Assembly (NCBI GenBank): GCA_902790255.1
Contig: CADARG010000012.1
Span: forward strand, 1 to 43,771
DNA length: 43,771 nt
Direction: 5' to 3'
Source of the DNA: an uncultured Pseudomonadota bacterium
GTDB lineage: Bacteria; Pseudomonadota; Alphaproteobacteria; UBA3830
The position numbers and the translations under genes were made by a program. Under the pieces are notes generated by a model, which had not been told where the DNA came from, made no database searches, and worked only from the letters and a program-made list of their open reading frames with translations. Positions 25,426 through 33,895 of this stretch are shown one piece after another (the first letter of the stretch is position 1; every line of letters begins with the position of its first letter).

Positions 25426-26229
25426 ATGAAACTTTATATAAAAACTTTGTGTTCTATCGGAGCTTTGATGTTGTGCTCGGAGGACGCGTCTGCGATGGCG
25501 GAGATTCACAAAAAAAATGGATCAACGCATCCAATGGTTGTGCAATCTTTCGATGAGGGGAAGAAAAGCACTGGGAACGCGGAGTTTATTGTTTTTCCTT
25601 TGAGAACAGATTTAATTATTGATGAGTCAATAGAGGCGGCAGCTCAAATGTTTGAAGACGCTGAGCGGAAAGCCACAGAAACTGAAGCTGAGCGTCGGAG
25701 AATTGCGGCTAAAGACGCTGAGCAAGAAGCAAAGCTAAAAAAGTTAATTAAATCATGTAATAGTTTAACTGAATTAACGCGTTTGCTGAACAATATACTC
25801 AATGTTGGATCGAATATGGATAATCGGAAACAGTTAGATAATTTAATGAGAAGGAATTATCGTAATTATTACAAACTGTTATCAGAGCGTCAGAAAATTG
25901 CGGCTGAAGACGAAGCAATAGAATCAGCGACTCAGATGTTAGAAGAAGCTGAGAGGATTGCGGCTGAAGACGAAGCCATAAAATCAGCGACTCAGATGTT
26001 TGAAGAAGCTGAGAGGATTGCGGCTGAAGACGAAGCAATAGAATCAGCGACTCAGATGTTTGAAGAAGCTGAGAGGGAAGCCGCTCAAGCTGCGTCCCAA
26101 GTGGTCGCCAGAGAGTCGTACTATTCCAAATTTGGACAATTCTTCAAATCAATATGGTCCAGATTTGCTAATTCCAGATTTAGTCAAGTTCTGAAAAACA
26201 TTGGACAGACTTTGTTCAGCAATCGATAA
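25426..26229 (+). CDS. Secreted coiled-coil protein with 20-residue tandem repeats
   Basis: The 267-residue product has a Sec signal peptide (MKLYIKTLCSIGALMLCS, cleavage after ASA) and then acidic, Ala/Glu-rich helices with coiled-coil character. Three near-identical 20-residue repeats (AAEDEAIESATQMFEEAER) lie at about residues 158-217; a diverged copy is near residue 70. The C-terminus is basic and aromatic (YYSKFGQFFKSIWSRF). ATG 25426 has AAAAAGGAG upstream; the frame is open further 5' into the 99-bp repeat, but that start has no ribosome binding site. No family is recognised; an exported structural or effector protein is plausible. A hairpin (26248-26269) follows. Confidence 0.7.
   Translation: MKLYIKTLCSIGALMLCSEDASAMAEIHKKNGSTHPMVVQSFDEGKKSTGNAEFIVFPLRTDLIIDESIEAAAQMFEDAERKATETEAERRRIAAKDAEQEAKLKKLIKSCNSLTELTRLLNNILNVGSNMDNRKQLDNLMRRNYRNYYKLLSERQKIAAEDEAIESATQMLEEAERIAAEDEAIKSATQMFEEAERIAAEDEAIESATQMFEEAEREAAQAASQVVARESYYSKFGQFFKSIWSRFANSRFSQVLKNIGQTLFSNR
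25897..26076 (+). repeat. Three 60-bp tandem repeats
   Basis: Units at 25897-25956, 25957-26016 and 26017-26076 differ at only a few bases and each encodes 20 residues (AAEDEAIESATQMFEEAER type). In-frame unit gain or loss would change helix length without breaking the gene. Confidence 0.85.
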
Positions 26230-26247
26230 TTCAACTGTTTTGACATC

Positions 26248-26269
26248 GGAGCATCCTTCGTGGTGCTCC
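26248..26269 (+). terminator. Hairpin after the coiled-coil gene
   Basis: GGAGCA pairs with TGCTCC, with inner pairs around a CTTCGT loop. No T-run follows directly, so it may be a weak terminator or an mRNA 3' stabiliser. Confidence 0.45.
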
Positions 26270-26310
26270 TCCCTCCCCAATTTGTTTTTGCTAATTTTTG
26301 CAAACTATTC

Positions 26311-26409
26311 TTGCAAAACCATTTGCCACATGATATAAGTACGCCTAGTTAGGTAGTTGTTGTAGTTTTGTACAAAAAAATTGAAGAAATTCTTGCGAAT
26401 GGAAAAGTT
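26311..26409 (+). repeat. 99-bp perfect direct repeat, copy 2
   Basis: Identical to 25263-25361. Unlike copy 1, it runs straight into TTGATGTTGTGCTCGGAG (26408-26425), a sequence that in the first gene lies 105 bases further on (25465-25482) inside the signal-peptide codons. Confidence 0.95.
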
Positions 26410-27229
26410 GATGTTGTGCTCGGAGAGTGTATTGGCAGCAAAAATTCCCTGGTATAAAGATGGTACATCAGCGATAGTACAATTTCCAATATACAAAAAG
26501 TATCAGCTTGAAAAAGCGGAAGCTAGTTATCGCATAAATAAACATCATGAGGCATCAGTGACGGTGAAAGGTCCTATATGCAAAAACGATCAACTTAAGT
26601 CTGATCCCTTTGTGGTGGTAAGGAGAGTAACTTTTGATGGTAACAATCTAGAAAAGTTTACTCCAAAAATTGAAAATTGGCTTAAGAAGCAGGGGGGCCT
26701 ACAGTCACTTAGCGTACAGAATAACAAATTTGAAGAGCTTCCTGAAGAAATTATGGAATGGTTTCCGCACTTAAAACAAATCTATTTCTGGGATAATCCG
26801 ATTAAGAAGTCTCCTGATTTTTTACTTTACATGGGTAGCTTGGAAGTTGTTTCTGGTACAACAAATTTTGCAGATAACACCAGAGAGGGGCTTAATAAAA
26901 ATAGACAATATACAATCAATCGCTATAAAGGAAAGCTACAGGGCGTAGAAAATCTTATAAGCGAGAAAGAGGAAGAACTTTCTGTCTTACAAACACAATT
27001 GGAATCTTTGAACAAAATAGAACTTAATTTAAAAAAAGCTAAAGCATCAAAACGCCAAAGAAAATTCATAAAAAGAGATATTAAAAAGGGTGAAAAAGCT
27101 TTAGCACAACAAAAAGAAGCGCTTAGGAAGCTCTTAGAGAAAAAATCGTCTTTTGAAAACGTAATTAGCAAATTAGAGAAAGCTCAAAAAAAATCTTTGG
27201 AAATAGCAGAAAGAAAAAGTCGAAGATAG
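26399..27229 (+). CDS. LRR-like and coiled-coil protein with truncated leader
   Basis: The product of about 276 residues starts inside the copied 99-bp leader. Compared with the neighbour at 25426 its leader lacks 35 codons, so the signal peptide is reduced to MEKLMLCSESVLAA and may not work; TTG 26381 and ATG 26411 are alternative starts. Residues 60-150 hold LRR-like strands (VTFDGNNLEKF, LQSLSVQNNKFEELPEEI, LKQIYFWDNPIKKSPDFL, SLEVVSGTT). The C-terminal half is a long basic coiled coil (EKEEELSVLQTQLESLNKIE, KRDIKKGEKALAQQKEALRK). LRR plus coiled coil fits a host-interaction protein. A perfect terminator follows. Confidence 0.65.
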   Translation: MEKLMLCSESVLAAKIPWYKDGTSAIVQFPIYKKYQLEKAEASYRINKHHEASVTVKGPICKNDQLKSDPFVVVRRVTFDGNNLEKFTPKIENWLKKQGGLQSLSVQNNKFEELPEEIMEWFPHLKQIYFWDNPIKKSPDFLLYMGSLEVVSGTTNFADNTREGLNKNRQYTINRYKGKLQGVENLISEKEEELSVLQTQLESLNKIELNLKKAKASKRQRKFIKRDIKKGEKALAQQKEALRKLLEKKSSFENVISKLEKAQKKSLEIAERKSRR

Positions 27230-27239
27230 CATTTTGACG

Positions 27240-27270
27240 AAGGAGGATAGTATTCAGATCCTCCTTTTTT
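27240..27270 (+). terminator. Rho-independent terminator
   Basis: A 9-bp perfect stem AAGGAGGAT/ATCCTCCTT (27240-27248 with 27258-27266) is followed by T's to 27270. It ends the LRR-like gene and faces the convergent PBP1A gene. Confidence 0.9.
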
Positions 27271-27295
27271 ATCAAAAAATAACAAACTTTAATAA

Positions 27296-29788
27296 TCAGT
27301 ATATCCCAAACACCTGCTGGGCTTCGTTTTCCGAAGAACGGTTTCCCCCGTCAGTTGCATTTTCCAACGGATTTTCCAAGACGTTTTCGTTAATATCCTC
27401 GTCTTGCTTGAATGCCTCGGTAATAGTGATATCTCCGCACGGCGCGCCACCTGTTTTGGCATCGATTTTTCGCAGCTTTATATCTTTTGGAATTCTGAAC
27501 GGTTTCGGCGTCAGATATTTTTTCGCGTGCTGAAGAAAATCGATAAAAATAGGTAGGGCGGTATTTGATCCGCTCGCGTTTTTTCCCAAGGATTTTGTGT
27601 GGTCATCGAATCCGACAAAAACTCCGATAGCGATGTCCGGAGTATACCCGATGAACCAAGTATCTCGGCTGTCGTTGCTGGTTCCTGTTTTCCCTGCCAT
27701 CGGGAAGTTTAAAAAGCGAGCTGAAGCTCCCGATCCACGTTGAATTACTCCTTCTAACAGCGACGTAAGTTGGTAAACGCTTTGTTCATTCAAAATTTGC
27801 GGACGAATGTCGTTTAACTTCGGAGGGTATTCACTGTCTTCTTCGTACTGAGCCTGTCGCGTATCTGATTTAAATAAAGGTTTTCCGTTCTTATCCAATA
27901 TATAATCGATCATTGTCGGAGAAATTTTCTTTCCTCCGTTGGCAAGCATTGCATAGGCGGTAGTCAGATTCAACAAGGTTGTTTCCCCCGCGCCCAAAGC
28001 ATAGGAAAAATATCTCGGCATATGATCAAAAAGCCCCAGCTCCTCAGCGATTTTAGCAATTTTGCTCATACCGACTTCCTTAGCTAGCCGAATTGTGGCG
28101 GTATTTATGGACTTTTCAATCGCTTGACGCAACGTAATTTTATCAAAAATAGCCCCTTTGTAATTTTTTGGCTTCCAAATCCCGTAACCTTCTCCAAGAT
28201 CTATTTCAACCGGACTGGCATCAAGCATTGTGTTTGGAGCAAATCCATTTTCCAATCCTGCAAGAAAAACGAAAGGTTTAAACGAAGACCCTATCTGCCT
28301 TTTGGCTTGAGTTACGCGATTGAATTCACTTTGTGCGAAAGAATACCCCCCCTGCATTGCCAAGATTCGCCCGTTATGAACATCAATTACGACTATCGCA
28401 CCTTGAACTTTAGGCAACTGCCTTATGTCGTAGGTATTTTTGGATTTCTCGACCAGCACGACATCCCCGACTTGGATTTTTTTAGCCCATTTTAAATCCT
28501 TAGGAGAAATTTTCCCGAAATTATCATTATCTATCAGAATTTTTCCGTTTTTATCCAACAAAACAGCTCTGGAAAAACCTTCTGCGCCTTTTGGATGTTC
28601 AAATTCACGCAATTTTTTCAAAGTCTCGCTATGAGAACCCTTCACGTCAATATTTGTAAGAGGACCATTCCAGGCAAATCGTCGATCAGCGGCTTCTAAC
28701 CCGCGGCGAAGCGCATCATATGCACACTTTTGCAAGGTCGGATTTAAAGTTGCGCGAACAACAATTCCCGCCTTATTTAAACTCTCGAACGGATATTCAT
28801 TTATTATATGTTTGCGCAGTTCCTCCGAAAAATATTCCGCAGTATATTCGCTTGAATCTTGCGGTGCCATTTTTAATTCTTCTTTGATTGCCGCGTCGTG
28901 TTCTGCTTGAGTAATAAATCCGTTTGCCAGAAGCCGGGAAATCGCCCAATTTCTGCGAGTCAATGCTTTCTCTTTGTGCTTAACGGGATGATAGTTGTTC
29001 GCTCCTTTTGCGAGACTAGCAAGGTAGGCACATTCTCCGATAGTCAGTTCGTTCAGTGTTTTGTCAAAATATGTTTTTGCAGCAGTTGCGACTCCATAGG
29101 TTCCCAGCCCTAAATATATTTGGTTAAGATAAAGTTCCAAGATTTGTTTTTTGGTTAGAGCTTGCTCAATTCGGTAAGCTAAAATTGCCTCCTTTAATTT
29201 TCGGACATAGGAAACTTCGTTGGTTTTTATCAAAAAAATACGTGCAATTTGTTGAGTAATCGTTGACGCTCCCTGAGGACGCCTTCCCGATCCAAGCTGC
29301 CTAAGATTATTGACAATTGAACGAGCAATCCCAAGGAAATCGACTCCTTTGTGTTGATAGAAATTTTTGTCTTCAACAGCGATAAATGAATTTATGACTT
29401 TATCGGGAATCAAATCTACGGGAATAAAGTATCTTTTTTCCCCCGAATACTCACAAAGTTTGCTTCCATCTTGCAAAAACACCCGACTGGAAAGCAAAGG
29501 AGAATACTGTTTCAGAGAATTATGATTCGGCAAATCGGCAGAAAGAAAATAAAGGACAGCCACTACCGCAACACTTCCAAGACCAACAATCGCGAGCAAA
29601 GAGCAAATTGCATAAGTTACAGCGCGAAATATAAAACCAAAAAATTTTGAGAAAAAACCTCGCTTTTTTTTATGCTGAACAGGCTTATAACCTTCCTTCT
29701 CCACTTCAGCTTCTTTTGATTCTTTTTTCTCTGCATTTTTCTGATTAGAAAACTGACTGTTTTTTTTGAAAATATCTTCTGCGCTCAT
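27296..29788 (-). CDS. mrcA: Penicillin-binding protein 1A
   Basis: A bifunctional peptidoglycan synthase: glycan-strand polymerisation plus DD-transpeptidation at the inner membrane. The 830-residue product has a basic cytoplasmic tail, a TM segment (residues 55-82), the GT51 domain with EDKNFYQHKGVDF and GASTITQQIAR, helix-rich EAILAYRIEQALTKKQILE and the LNQIYLGLGTYGVATAA segment, and then the transpeptidase domain with SSFK (RQIGSSFKPF), SIN (EKSINTATIR) and KTGTS. The C-terminal tail is acidic and low in complexity. Peptidoglycan synthesis is thus retained. The upstream amiC-type gene ends 8 bases before the start, so the two form an operon for wall synthesis and splitting. Confidence 0.95.
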   Translation of the reverse strand: MSAEDIFKKNSQFSNQKNAEKKESKEAEVEKEGYKPVQHKKKRGFFSKFFGFIFRAVTYAICSLLAIVGLGSVAVVAVLYFLSADLPNHNSLKQYSPLLSSRVFLQDGSKLCEYSGEKRYFIPVDLIPDKVINSFIAVEDKNFYQHKGVDFLGIARSIVNNLRQLGSGRRPQGASTITQQIARIFLIKTNEVSYVRKLKEAILAYRIEQALTKKQILELYLNQIYLGLGTYGVATAAKTYFDKTLNELTIGECAYLASLAKGANNYHPVKHKEKALTRRNWAISRLLANGFITQAEHDAAIKEELKMAPQDSSEYTAEYFSEELRKHIINEYPFESLNKAGIVVRATLNPTLQKCAYDALRRGLEAADRRFAWNGPLTNIDVKGSHSETLKKLREFEHPKGAEGFSRAVLLDKNGKILIDNDNFGKISPKDLKWAKKIQVGDVVLVEKSKNTYDIRQLPKVQGAIVVIDVHNGRILAMQGGYSFAQSEFNRVTQAKRQIGSSFKPFVFLAGLENGFAPNTMLDASPVEIDLGEGYGIWKPKNYKGAIFDKITLRQAIEKSINTATIRLAKEVGMSKIAKIAEELGLFDHMPRYFSYALGAGETTLLNLTTAYAMLANGGKKISPTMIDYILDKNGKPLFKSDTRQAQYEEDSEYPPKLNDIRPQILNEQSVYQLTSLLEGVIQRGSGASARFLNFPMAGKTGTSNDSRDTWFIGYTPDIAIGVFVGFDDHTKSLGKNASGSNTALPIFIDFLQHAKKYLTPKPFRIPKDIKLRKIDAKTGGAPCGDITITEAFKQDEDINENVLENPLENATDGGNRSSENEAQQVFGIY

Positions 29789-29796
29789 TATTCACC

Positions 29797-30825
29797 TTAC
29801 CGAACGACTTGACGTTTTGAAGTCTTCCTTTCTTTTTCGAAAAATTCATCCAACGCGTACAAAATAGCATAAATGACTTTTTTACGAAATAACTTTGATA
29901 ACAAAAGCTTACTGTCTTTTGAATTAGAAATACAACCTAATTCCATAAGTATTGACGGAATATTTGTTTTTAGAATTTTCAGATCACTGCTGCGACACGC
30001 CTGATGTTTTATTTTGCAAAGATTCGGAATATACCCCACCAGAAATTTTGAAAACTGTTTGGATTTTCGCAAAGTCTCGTTAAATTTATTATCAGATTCT
30101 CCGAAACCATGTGACGGCAAAGTATATACGGAGATTCCTCTCAGATTTGTATCCTTGTTATAATCGGTATGGAGAGAAATTAAAATATCGCCGTTTCCGG
30201 ATTTTGCGCGCTCAATCCGATCATCGAGCGAAACAAATTCGTCCTTATCTCGCGTCAAAACCACTTCGTAATGATTGGTCTTCAGCAACGCATTGCGCAA
30301 TTCAACTGCTATAATAAGAGTTATGTTCTTTTCCAGATATTTTTCGTAAGGAGATTGAGTACCGGGATCTTTTCCTCCATGTCCTGCATCGATTACTATT
30401 GTCGGTTTTTTGCGAAAACTGATTTTGATCGAGTCCTTCGTGTATTTCTTTTTCACAAATTCAACTTTTTGCTTTAGAGCCATGAGAAACATAAGAGATG
30501 AATTCCCGAATTTTTCAAAAAAATATCCTTTGAGAATTCCTTGATTCTGCTTGCCGATTTTTGGAAGATTTACCGGTTTTTTGAAGGACAAAAACATCTG
30601 AATCCCGTTCGGAAGAATGTGAATCCTGGGAACAAATGAAACTTTTTTGTAAAATTTTATAGTCAGATCATAAAGATCATCTTCTTGAGTCAACGAAACA
30701 CTTTCTACAACGTCCCCTTTTGCTCGATTGGCACCATGATCTGAGTAGAGCTGAGCGTCGACCTCGCAAAACATCGCGAAAATAAACACAAGAAGCAACT
30801 TTATTATATTTTTTATCATTCCCAA
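29797..30825 (-). CDS. amiC: N-acetylmuramoyl-L-alanine amidase (AmiC type)
   Basis: A zinc amidase that cuts the bond between MurNAc and L-Ala, used in daughter-cell separation. The 342-residue product has a signal peptide (IIKLLLVFIFAMFCEVDAQ), an N-terminal AMIN-like beta domain (residues 35-140) and an Amidase_3 catalytic domain with IDAGHGGKDPGT (zinc His), YLEKNITL (zinc Glu), DILISLHTDYN (zinc His) and PSILMELGCISN (catalytic Glu). TTG 30825 has GGAG six bases upstream; ATG 30819 is an alternative. The gene precedes PBP1A by 8 bases on the same strand. Confidence 0.9.
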   Translation of the reverse strand: MGMIKNIIKLLLVFIFAMFCEVDAQLYSDHGANRAKGDVVESVSLTQEDDLYDLTIKFYKKVSFVPRIHILPNGIQMFLSFKKPVNLPKIGKQNQGILKGYFFEKFGNSSLMFLMALKQKVEFVKKKYTKDSIKISFRKKPTIVIDAGHGGKDPGTQSPYEKYLEKNITLIIAVELRNALLKTNHYEVVLTRDKDEFVSLDDRIERAKSGNGDILISLHTDYNKDTNLRGISVYTLPSHGFGESDNKFNETLRKSKQFSKFLVGYIPNLCKIKHQACRSSDLKILKTNIPSILMELGCISNSKDSKLLLSKLFRKKVIYAILYALDEFFEKERKTSKRQVVR

Positions 30826-31034
30826 CGCTGTCTCCGCGAGGATTATATCAAAAATTCAAATAAAGTGCAGACTATTTTCTGAAGAGGCCCATATGTTGTT
30901 CATTAAACATTTGTTTAAATTTTTTTAGAATATGTTGCAATAAAAACACAGCTTCAAGAAATTATTGCAGTATGATTTGATCATTGATAAATCTTCATAT
31001 AGCATGAAGAAAGTTATTTGTTAGGAGTGTTTGT

Positions 31035-32309
31035 ATGTGTAAAAAGTTTTTAATTTTTTCTTTGCTTCCATGCGTTTGCTTCGCCCAAGCAAATGTTGAT
31101 GATTCGAAGCGGTTGGGAGAATTCCTGAAAGAGAAGTCTCAGGGAGTTACTCTGTTGGAAGATCTGACTATCAGTGGTGATTTAAAGTTGGCTTTCATTA
31201 CTTCGAATCAATATCTTTCACAGAAAGTGGATATTCCTTCTTTCTCTTTAGACGGAAATGTTTACATTGATTACAAGAAAGTAGTTGACGGCATTGGATT
31301 TGGTTTCAAAATCGGAAATAAGGCGAGATCAGGTATGATGAAGGGTGGTTCTGCAATCGTTGACACTTCTTATCTGTTCGCTGAAACTGACAAACTTGGT
31401 GAATTCAGATTTGGTTATTCGAAGTCCGCTGGTAATATTTTTTCCATATCTTATGCGGACGTCATGACCGGATACAACTTGGTCGATAGCGGATTCACTC
31501 CGGTGTTCTTTGCTCAGTCTTCTGGATCTATTCTCGGAACAGGATTTGATAAAGATGATGGTAAGTCGTTGAAATTTACCTGGTTATCACCGACGATTAA
31601 AGGATGGTCTTTTGGTTTATCTTATGCGCCGAACAGTCGTGATGCCCACTTGTTTAAAGAAAAGCTCAACAAATCTGAAAGAGATTACAGCATTGCTCAA
31701 AACTTTGCAGATGAGACTTCTTATATCAAGGATAGTTTCACTGCCGGTATTTCCTATGAATACGGTAACCCGGACGCATTTAATATGAAAGTCTCCGTTG
31801 CAGGTTGGTTAGCGCAAGGCAGATCTGACGCATCAGATCCTCGTAATGTTCAAGGGTACAATGTCGGAACTATTTTCGGATACGGAAAGTACAAGCTGGC
31901 TTTGGGTTACACTGACAACATAAATTCCATGATTCCGAAAGTGTTGTCGAATGATGTAAGAGATGATGCCGGCAACATCGTTGGAATGGGACCAGGTGCC
32001 GACAATGGAAAGGTTTGCAATATTGGTATAGGATACTTCGGCGATAAATGGGAGATGTCTGCAGGATATTTCCACGCCGTAAAGAAGTGGTCTCATGATG
32101 ATAGAGTAACTTCGAATATCGCGACGGTGGCTGTACAGTACAACATGGACAAAGTGGTAAGCGCCTTTGTTGAATACAACAACATCAGGGCAAGAACCTG
32201 TGACCGTATATACAATTCGGAGAACGATACGAAGTACGGCGGTGACGGATTTGCTTTCGAAAGTAACAGAGCGAATTTGTTTATCATCGGAGCTAAAATT
32301 AACATTTAG
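31035..32309 (+). CDS. Outer-membrane porin
   Basis: A 424-residue beta-barrel protein that should form a general diffusion pore. Signal peptide MCKKFLIFSLLPCVCFAQA is followed by a helical stretch (KRLGEFLKEKSQGVTLLED) and alternating beta strands: KLAFITSNQYL, GFGFKIGNKARSG, FRFGYSKSAGNIFSISYAD, SFGLSYAPNSR, KYKLALGYTDN and VNIGIGYFGDKWEMSAGYFH-type strands, ending in NLFIIGAKINI. This is the layout of gram-negative 16-strand porins in alphaproteobacteria. TAGGAG lies before ATG 31035 and a strong GC-rich terminator follows, consistent with abundant expression. Confidence 0.85.
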   Translation: MCKKFLIFSLLPCVCFAQANVDDSKRLGEFLKEKSQGVTLLEDLTISGDLKLAFITSNQYLSQKVDIPSFSLDGNVYIDYKKVVDGIGFGFKIGNKARSGMMKGGSAIVDTSYLFAETDKLGEFRFGYSKSAGNIFSISYADVMTGYNLVDSGFTPVFFAQSSGSILGTGFDKDDGKSLKFTWLSPTIKGWSFGLSYAPNSRDAHLFKEKLNKSERDYSIAQNFADETSYIKDSFTAGISYEYGNPDAFNMKVSVAGWLAQGRSDASDPRNVQGYNVGTIFGYGKYKLALGYTDNINSMIPKVLSNDVRDDAGNIVGMGPGADNGKVCNIGIGYFGDKWEMSAGYFHAVKKWSHDDRVTSNIATVAVQYNMDKVVSAFVEYNNIRARTCDRIYNSENDTKYGGDGFAFESNRANLFIIGAKINI

Positions 32310-32332
32310 TTGTTGATGTTTTCTTTTTACTG

Positions 32333-32365
32333 CCCGTCGGGGGAGAACTTCGGCGGGTTTTTTTG
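32333..32365 (+). terminator. Rho-independent terminator of the porin gene
   Basis: A 10-pair stem CCCGTCGGGG with CTTCGGCGGG (32333-32357, including GU pairs) and loop GAGAA is followed by seven T's. Confidence 0.9.
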
Positions 32366-32586
32366 TTTTCAAAAATCGTATAAGGCGCAACTTGTCGTTG
32401 ATATCAAATAAGTGAGATATTTTTACGATCAACAAAGTTTCCTTGCACGTTACTGATTATAATCTCAATAATTCTCCTTGTTGTTCAAATCAACGATGTT
32501 AAAAACTCAGAATCCGCATGAAATTAAGTAACAATATGATCGAATCTGCCTCTTTTCCATAAATTGAAATCGCAAAACTCTTACGC

Positions 32587-33543
32587 TTATCTGCAGCGCA
32601 AAAATCTGTTGTATTTGTACGAAAACTCACCGCAAATATCTGTCTGCAATGATCTGGCATTTTGATGCAGCGAAGATATATCCTCATAAATAACCATTCT
32701 GAGAAGACTGATTTCCTGACGCGTTCTGAACATATTTTTGCTGGATACCATATCGAGACATTGTACGTATTGAAGCAAATCCTGCCATGAAGTATATAAT
32801 TCCGTGTTCATTGCTTGCTGAAAATCAGGTATTGATACGCAGATTGACATTAAAGACTGTTGTAATTTGGACCAAACTAGATCAATTTTCGACTTCAAAA
32901 AATCAACATCTTGGCGAAATTCAAAAATTTGCTCCTCGACAACCGATTCCAGCCGTTTAACATCATTATGCAACCCGAATAAATGTTCATCAACAGCCAG
33001 ATTAAATTGTTCAACTTCCTGGTTTAATTTGAACGTACGTTTACCCTGAATCCTGTTTTTACAAATATTATTTTTTTTACTTAGTTGACGCACCCCTTGT
33101 GTCAACTCAGTTATTTGCCGATGAACAACATCTTTCATTCGCTGAATATTTAAACGCAAACCAAACAACGGCTCCTCACTTTCCGATCTAATTGTCCATC
33201 GCTGCCAACGTAACTCGCCCCATTCTTTGCCTCCGGTATCTAAATGTTTCGATAATTGATCATCAACTATCATTTCCAGTTGCCAAAAGTGATGACGCAA
33301 CGTCACTGCTTGCATAAAAATATCCGACTCAAAAGACTGAATACCTCGGTGAAAATTAATCATTCGCGAATTCATTTCCTTTTTGAATTGCTGAATATCT
33401 TTGCATAACGCAGCCGGATTATTTGTCATCCCTGTATATTGGAAATTTATGGGCTTATCTGAATCACTGAAACTCATCGCATTCGTGTTGTGTGAAAATG
33501 TGAAAATACACAAAATACTACAGACAAAATTAACTAACTTCAT
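32587..33543 (-). CDS. Secreted coiled-coil protein, hypothetical
   Basis: The 318-residue product has a signal peptide (MKLVNFVCSILCIFTFSH, cleavage near TNA) and a long helical body with recurring heptad-like units of related sequence: LHNDVKRLESVVEEQIFEFR, LRLNIQRMKDVVHRQITEL, LRHHFWQLEMIVDDQLSKHL and SLLRMVIYEDISSLHQNA. These look like repeats of about 35-45 residues built on a pattern L-x-x-x-V-x-x-L-x-x-x-V-x-x-Q/E. No family is recognised. AAGGAG before ATG 33543 supports the start. Like the neighbours it is a lineage-specific exported protein of unknown target. Confidence 0.65.
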   Translation of the reverse strand: MKLVNFVCSILCIFTFSHNTNAMSFSDSDKPINFQYTGMTNNPAALCKDIQQFKKEMNSRMINFHRGIQSFESDIFMQAVTLRHHFWQLEMIVDDQLSKHLDTGGKEWGELRWQRWTIRSESEEPLFGLRLNIQRMKDVVHRQITELTQGVRQLSKKNNICKNRIQGKRTFKLNQEVEQFNLAVDEHLFGLHNDVKRLESVVEEQIFEFRQDVDFLKSKIDLVWSKLQQSLMSICVSIPDFQQAMNTELYTSWQDLLQYVQCLDMVSSKNMFRTRQEISLLRMVIYEDISSLHQNARSLQTDICGEFSYKYNRFLRCR

Positions 33544-33895
33544 ACTATACTCCTTCTCTATCAGACGACGATCGCCATATAACTCAACCGCAAACTCTAT
33601 TGAAATTTTAAATTCCCGCTAACATGTAAGACTTATAAACAGCCTTATACTCTATCCGAAGGATAAAACTTTCTTAAATATTACAAGTATGATATTTTAT
33701 ACAAAAAATCAAGATATTTTAGTTTAATTTTACTTAATATTTATAAATAATCTTCGATAAAAATCCGATTTTTGCCCGAAAAATATTTTTTTTGATAAAA
33801 TTTTGCATTTTTTACAAATAATTAATAAATTTATGAAATGATAAGAACGGATATGGAGGATTTAACCTACGTTGAATTTTGTAATGGAGAAAAAA
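33544..33895. other. AT-rich divergent intergenic region
   Basis: This region separates the coiled-coil gene and the ankyrin gene, which point away from each other, so both promoters should lie here. I see no clear consensus pair, operator or RNA structure. Confidence 0.4.

Noticed and set aside
25897-26076. CRISPR-like repeat array
   Set aside because: The 60-bp units are contiguous without spacers and lie inside a coding frame.
31833-32435. 200-codon frame opposite the porin gene
   Set aside because: It is antisense to a clear porin coding region and shows no motifs or start signals.
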